A stretch of 64,000 nt of DNA from contig JASJAO010000004.1 in the NCBI GenBank assembly GCA_030066975.1, positions 372,001 through 436,000 of the forward strand, read 5' to 3'. This document shows positions 61,850 through 64,000 of the stretch, in pieces. The notes under the pieces were generated by a model. It was given only the letters and a program-made list of their open reading frames with translations, searched no databases and was not told the DNA's origin. The number at the start of each line of letters is the position of its first letter. Within the stretch, counting starts at the first letter, position 1. This DNA comes from Henriciella sp. Its GTDB lineage: Bacteria > Pseudomonadota > Alphaproteobacteria > Caulobacterales > Hyphomonadaceae. The position numbers and the translations under genes are program-made.

Positions 61850-62876
61850 ACCCGTCTGCTTTCAAACAAGCCGCCAGATCACGATTGATCTTGGCGATCA
61901 GACCTGGTCCATGAAAGGTCAGCGCCGAATAGAGCTGTACCGCATGGGCCCCGTTTCGGATTTTGGTATAGGCGTCCTGACCCGAAAACACACCGCCGCA
62001 GCCGATCAGATCAAACGCGCCGCGGAGTTCGCTGGCGAAGATCCCTAAAAGCCGGGTGGATTTTGCCATCAGAGGGGCGCCGGACAATCCGCCAGCTTCC
62101 TGCGCGTTCGTGCTGGTCAAAGAGGCGGGACGGTCAGTGGTCGTATTGGAAATGATCAGACCAGCCAACCAATGCCCCTCGGTTCTGACAGTCTCCAGAA
62201 TGTCGGCAATCTGGGCGTCATCGAGATCCGGTGCGATCTTCAGGAATACTGGCTTTGCTTCGGCGCGTTGCAGAACCTGGCCGCATCGCGTCAGAAGCTC
62301 CTGCAAAGCGCTCTTGGCTTGCAAATCGCGTAATCCCGGCGTGTTCGGGCTGGAGACATTGATCGTCAGATAGTCGCAAAACGGCAGAACCGTCGAGATA
62401 CCCACCTCATAGTCCGCGATAAAGTCTGTGCTGGTCTTGTTGGCGCCAACATTTGCCCCGATCCGTCCAGGCAGATTGGCCTTGAAGGCGATCTTCAGGC
62501 GTCGGGTGAAGCGATCAAGCCCTTGATTGTTGAAGCCCATGCGGTTGATCACGGCTCGATCTTGGTTCAGTCGAAACAGGCGCGGCTTCGGATTTCCAGG
62601 TTGCGGGTTCGGGGTCACAGTCCCGCATTCAACAAAGCCGAACCCGAACCGCATCAGCGGCTTGATAACCTCTGCATTCTTGTCAAATCCAGCGGCGAGC
62701 CCAATCGGATTGGGCAGGGTCAGACCGCTTTTGGGCAGGGTGACCTCGGTTTCCCATTGGGCAGGATCAATCTGCGGCAGCCCAAAGCCAGTCTTGAGGC
62801 CTTTTACTGTTGCGGTATGCGCTGCTTCCGGCGGAAGTCTGCGGACGAGCGGAACAGCAAGATCAGCGAGACTCAT
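61800..62876 (-). CDS. pyrD: Dihydroorotate dehydrogenase (quinone), class 2
   Basis: A 358-residue membrane-associated FMN enzyme that oxidises dihydroorotate to orotate in pyrimidine synthesis. The N-terminal amphipathic segment and NPIGLAAGFDKNAEVI, NRMGFNNQGLDRF, NVSSPNTPGLRDLQ, IGCGGVFSGQDAYTKI are all class 2 signatures. The start overlaps the DUF952 gene's stop by 4 bp. The C-terminus slightly exceeds the usual length and overlaps the MATE gene. Confidence 0.95.
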   Translation of the reverse strand: MSLADLAVPLVRRLPPEAAHTATVKGLKTGFGLPQIDPAQWETEVTLPKSGLTLPNPIGLAAGFDKNAEVIKPLMRFGFGFVECGTVTPNPQPGNPKPRLFRLNQDRAVINRMGFNNQGLDRFTRRLKIAFKANLPGRIGANVGANKTSTDFIADYEVGISTVLPFCDYLTINVSSPNTPGLRDLQAKSALQELLTRCGQVLQRAEAKPVFLKIAPDLDDAQIADILETVRTEGHWLAGLIISNTTTDRPASLTSTNAQEAGGLSGAPLMAKSTRLLGIFASELRGAFDLIGCGGVFSGQDAYTKIRNGAHAVQLYSALTFHGPGLIAKINRDLAACLKADGFSSVSEAVGTGLNLPA

Positions 62877-63232
62877 GGATCAAGGTCAGGCGGCAATTGG
62901 GGAATGCCGCTCTGATCCAGGGCCAGTATCCAGACCCGATGCGCGAGATCCAGCCGCAAAGTATCATAGAGATGCGGAAACAACTGGCCACCCCGACTTT
63001 CCTCCCATTTCAGCGCCGTACCAAATGTGCCACGATCATATTCAAGCAATCGCGTATTCGCCTGGTTCGCATAGTGAAGCCGCAGAGTTTCAGCGACCTG
63101 CTCGCGCGTGGACAAGTGAACATAGCCGTCGCCTTCATCAAGGGCGGTTTTGCTATGCCCCAAAGACTGTGCCAGCGCCCAGTCGGTTGAATTGAGGATC
63201 TTGAATACGCGATTTTTAGCATCGATAGGCAT
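62873..63232 (-). CDS. DUF952 family protein
   Basis: A 119-residue cytosolic protein. The family pattern is visible as VFKILNSTDWALAQSLG, GYVHLSTREQVAETL and FPHLYDTLRLDL. Function unknown; it is commonly found upstream of pyrD in alphaproteobacteria, as here with an overlap of 4 bp. AGAAGAG precedes the ATG. It is divergent from the S24 regulator. Confidence 0.85.
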   Translation of the reverse strand: MPIDAKNRVFKILNSTDWALAQSLGHSKTALDEGDGYVHLSTREQVAETLRLHYANQANTRLLEYDRGTFGTALKWEESRGGQLFPHLYDTLRLDLAHRVWILALDQSGIPQLPPDLDP

Positions 63233-63283
63233 GGTCGCTCTTCTGGAGAGATTTCGACCGTCAATCAAGTGACATTGCGTGTG

Positions 63284-63312
63284 TTGATAGGACCATTTTC
63301 CTATGATACAAG
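63284..63312 (+). promoter_or_regulatory. Promoter with internal operator for the S24 regulator
   Basis: TTGATA and TACAAG are 17 bp apart. The spacer holds the inverted repeat ATAGG-8-CCTAT (63287-63304). Its position inside the promoter fits self-repression by the regulator encoded downstream. Confidence 0.45.
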
Positions 63313-63356
63313 GTTAGCGATCTGTTTACCATGTCGATGGTTGCAAAGGGGAAAAC

Positions 63357-63983
63357 ATGAGACATGTCGATATCTGGTCTGGCCTCGACAAGTTGGCGGC
63401 CCGGCACAATCTGTCCTCCTCGGGCCTGGCAAAACTGGCCGGACTCGACGCCACGGCGTTCAACAAGTCGAAACGCGCGGCGAAAGACGGCCGTCCGCGT
63501 TGGCCCTCGACAGAGAGTATTTCCAGAGCGCTGCAGGCGGTCGGGGCAAGTTTCGATGAGTTCGCTGCTTTGGTCGAAGGCAACACATCCGCACGCATGA
63601 CAGCGCCGCTGATCGGCATGGCGCAGGCTGGCTCGGATGGCTTTTTCGATGATGCGGGTTTTCCTTGCGATACCGGCTGGGAGGAGGTCGAGTTTCCCGG
63701 CGCCAGCCGTGCTGAAGGGGCCTATGCGCTGGAGATTAGCGGCAACAGTATGGAGCCTGCCTATCGCGAGGGGGACCGAATTGTCGTCTCGCCGACCGAA
63801 GAAGTGCGCCGCGGAGATCGTGTTGTGGTCAAGACCCGCAAAGGCGAAGTGATGGCCAAAGTGCTGAACCAGCGCAGTGACACGGCGGTGGAACTGCTCT
63901 CACTTAATCCTGAACATCCGCCCCGGGTGCTCAATCCGGCTGATATTGCCTGGATTGCTCGCATTCTTTGGGTCAGTCAGTAA
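63357..63983 (+). CDS. LexA/CI-like transcriptional regulator with S24 peptidase domain
   Basis: A 208-residue protein with an N-terminal helix-turn-helix (about 8-60) and a C-terminal S24 domain. The Ser-Lys pair is Ser131 (SGNSMEP) and Lys168 (VMAKVL), and Ala91-Gly92 in AQAGSDGFFDD is a candidate self-cleavage site. It resembles the single-copy alphaproteobacterial regulators of this type rather than LexA itself. It could respond to RecA filaments; its targets are unknown. Confidence 0.88.
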   Translation: MRHVDIWSGLDKLAARHNLSSSGLAKLAGLDATAFNKSKRAAKDGRPRWPSTESISRALQAVGASFDEFAALVEGNTSARMTAPLIGMAQAGSDGFFDDAGFPCDTGWEEVEFPGASRAEGAYALEISGNSMEPAYREGDRIVVSPTEEVRRGDRVVVKTRKGEVMAKVLNQRSDTAVELLSLNPEHPPRVLNPADIAWIARILWVSQ

Positions 63984-64000
63984 GTCAACACTCTTTAAAA

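Noticed and set aside
1-64000. tRNA, rRNA, CRISPR arrays, insertion sequences, prophage or toxin-antitoxin genes
   Set aside because: All gaps and unknown genes were read on both strands and nothing with the needed structure or motifs was found.

Overview
The window looks like chromosomal DNA of an alphaproteobacterium, most likely of the Caulobacterales/Hyphomonadaceae type. The pointers are a 1578-residue NAD-glutamate dehydrogenase, an FzlA-like GST-fold protein next to queG, the methyltransferase/comF/grxC/DUF1178 neighbourhood, three TonB-dependent receptors with signal peptides, DUF4345/DUF6498/DUF1178/DUF952 proteins, and a high G+C content with dense, often 4-bp-overlapping genes. I saw no rRNA, tRNA, insertion sequence, prophage or CRISPR array.

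Layout. 1-9 kb: bioB (cut by the window edge), DUF4345 protein, TonB receptor 1, a Cys/Gly-rich secreted protein, a PAS protein, a gamma-carbonic-anhydrase-like protein, phoH with a structured leader, and a secreted acetamidase/formamidase-like protein. 9-18 kb: secreted M3 oligopeptidase, recR, an acetyltransferase, an outer-membrane barrel, a delta-class carbonic anhydrase lipoprotein with an unusual leader, and typA behind a PQQ sugar dehydrogenase. 18-25 kb: TonB receptor 2, divergent from the queuosine operon queC-queE-queD, then a siderophore-type TonB receptor under a Fur-like box. 25-28 kb: a small lipoprotein, a methyltransferase divergent from comF-grxC-DUF1178. 28-33.4 kb: a five-gene chaperone/usher-like locus with three DUF4402 subunits. 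33.6-45 kb: AI-2E family protein, gdhZ, fzlA-like, queG, mtgA, a TPR protein, an SDR and a divergent SRAP protein. 45-52 kb: esterase/oxidoreductase pair behind a TetR regulator, an FMO-M23 peptidase-lipocalin-like-DUF6498 operon, and two PaaI thioesterases divergent from it across a clear inverted repeat. 52-64 kb: recQ, cdd, a GST, a lipoprotein, a GFA protein, an HCCA isomerase-like protein, a four-gene metal-handling operon (MerT-like, MerP-like, barrel, Cys/His-rich secreted protein), a MATE transporter, pyrD, DUF952 and a LexA/CI-like S24 regulator.

How it fits together. Most genes are housekeeping: queuosine (queC, queE, queD, queG), pyrimidines (pyrD, cdd), DNA repair (recR, recQ, SRAP-like), cell wall and division (mtgA, M23, fzlA-like), and nutrient uptake through the outer membrane. 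The two most system-like and least described parts are the DUF4402 chaperone/usher locus at 28.0-33.4 kb and the MerP/MerT-like operon at 57.8-59.5 kb, which lacks both merA and merR. At the level of single genes, the SRAP protein at 44.0 kb keeps Cys2 but has lost several active-site residues, QueD lacks the usual catalytic Cys, and the phoH and delta-carbonic-anhydrase leaders carry RNA-like structure. A 114-115 bp palindromic repeat occurs twice (8.9 and 60.4 kb).
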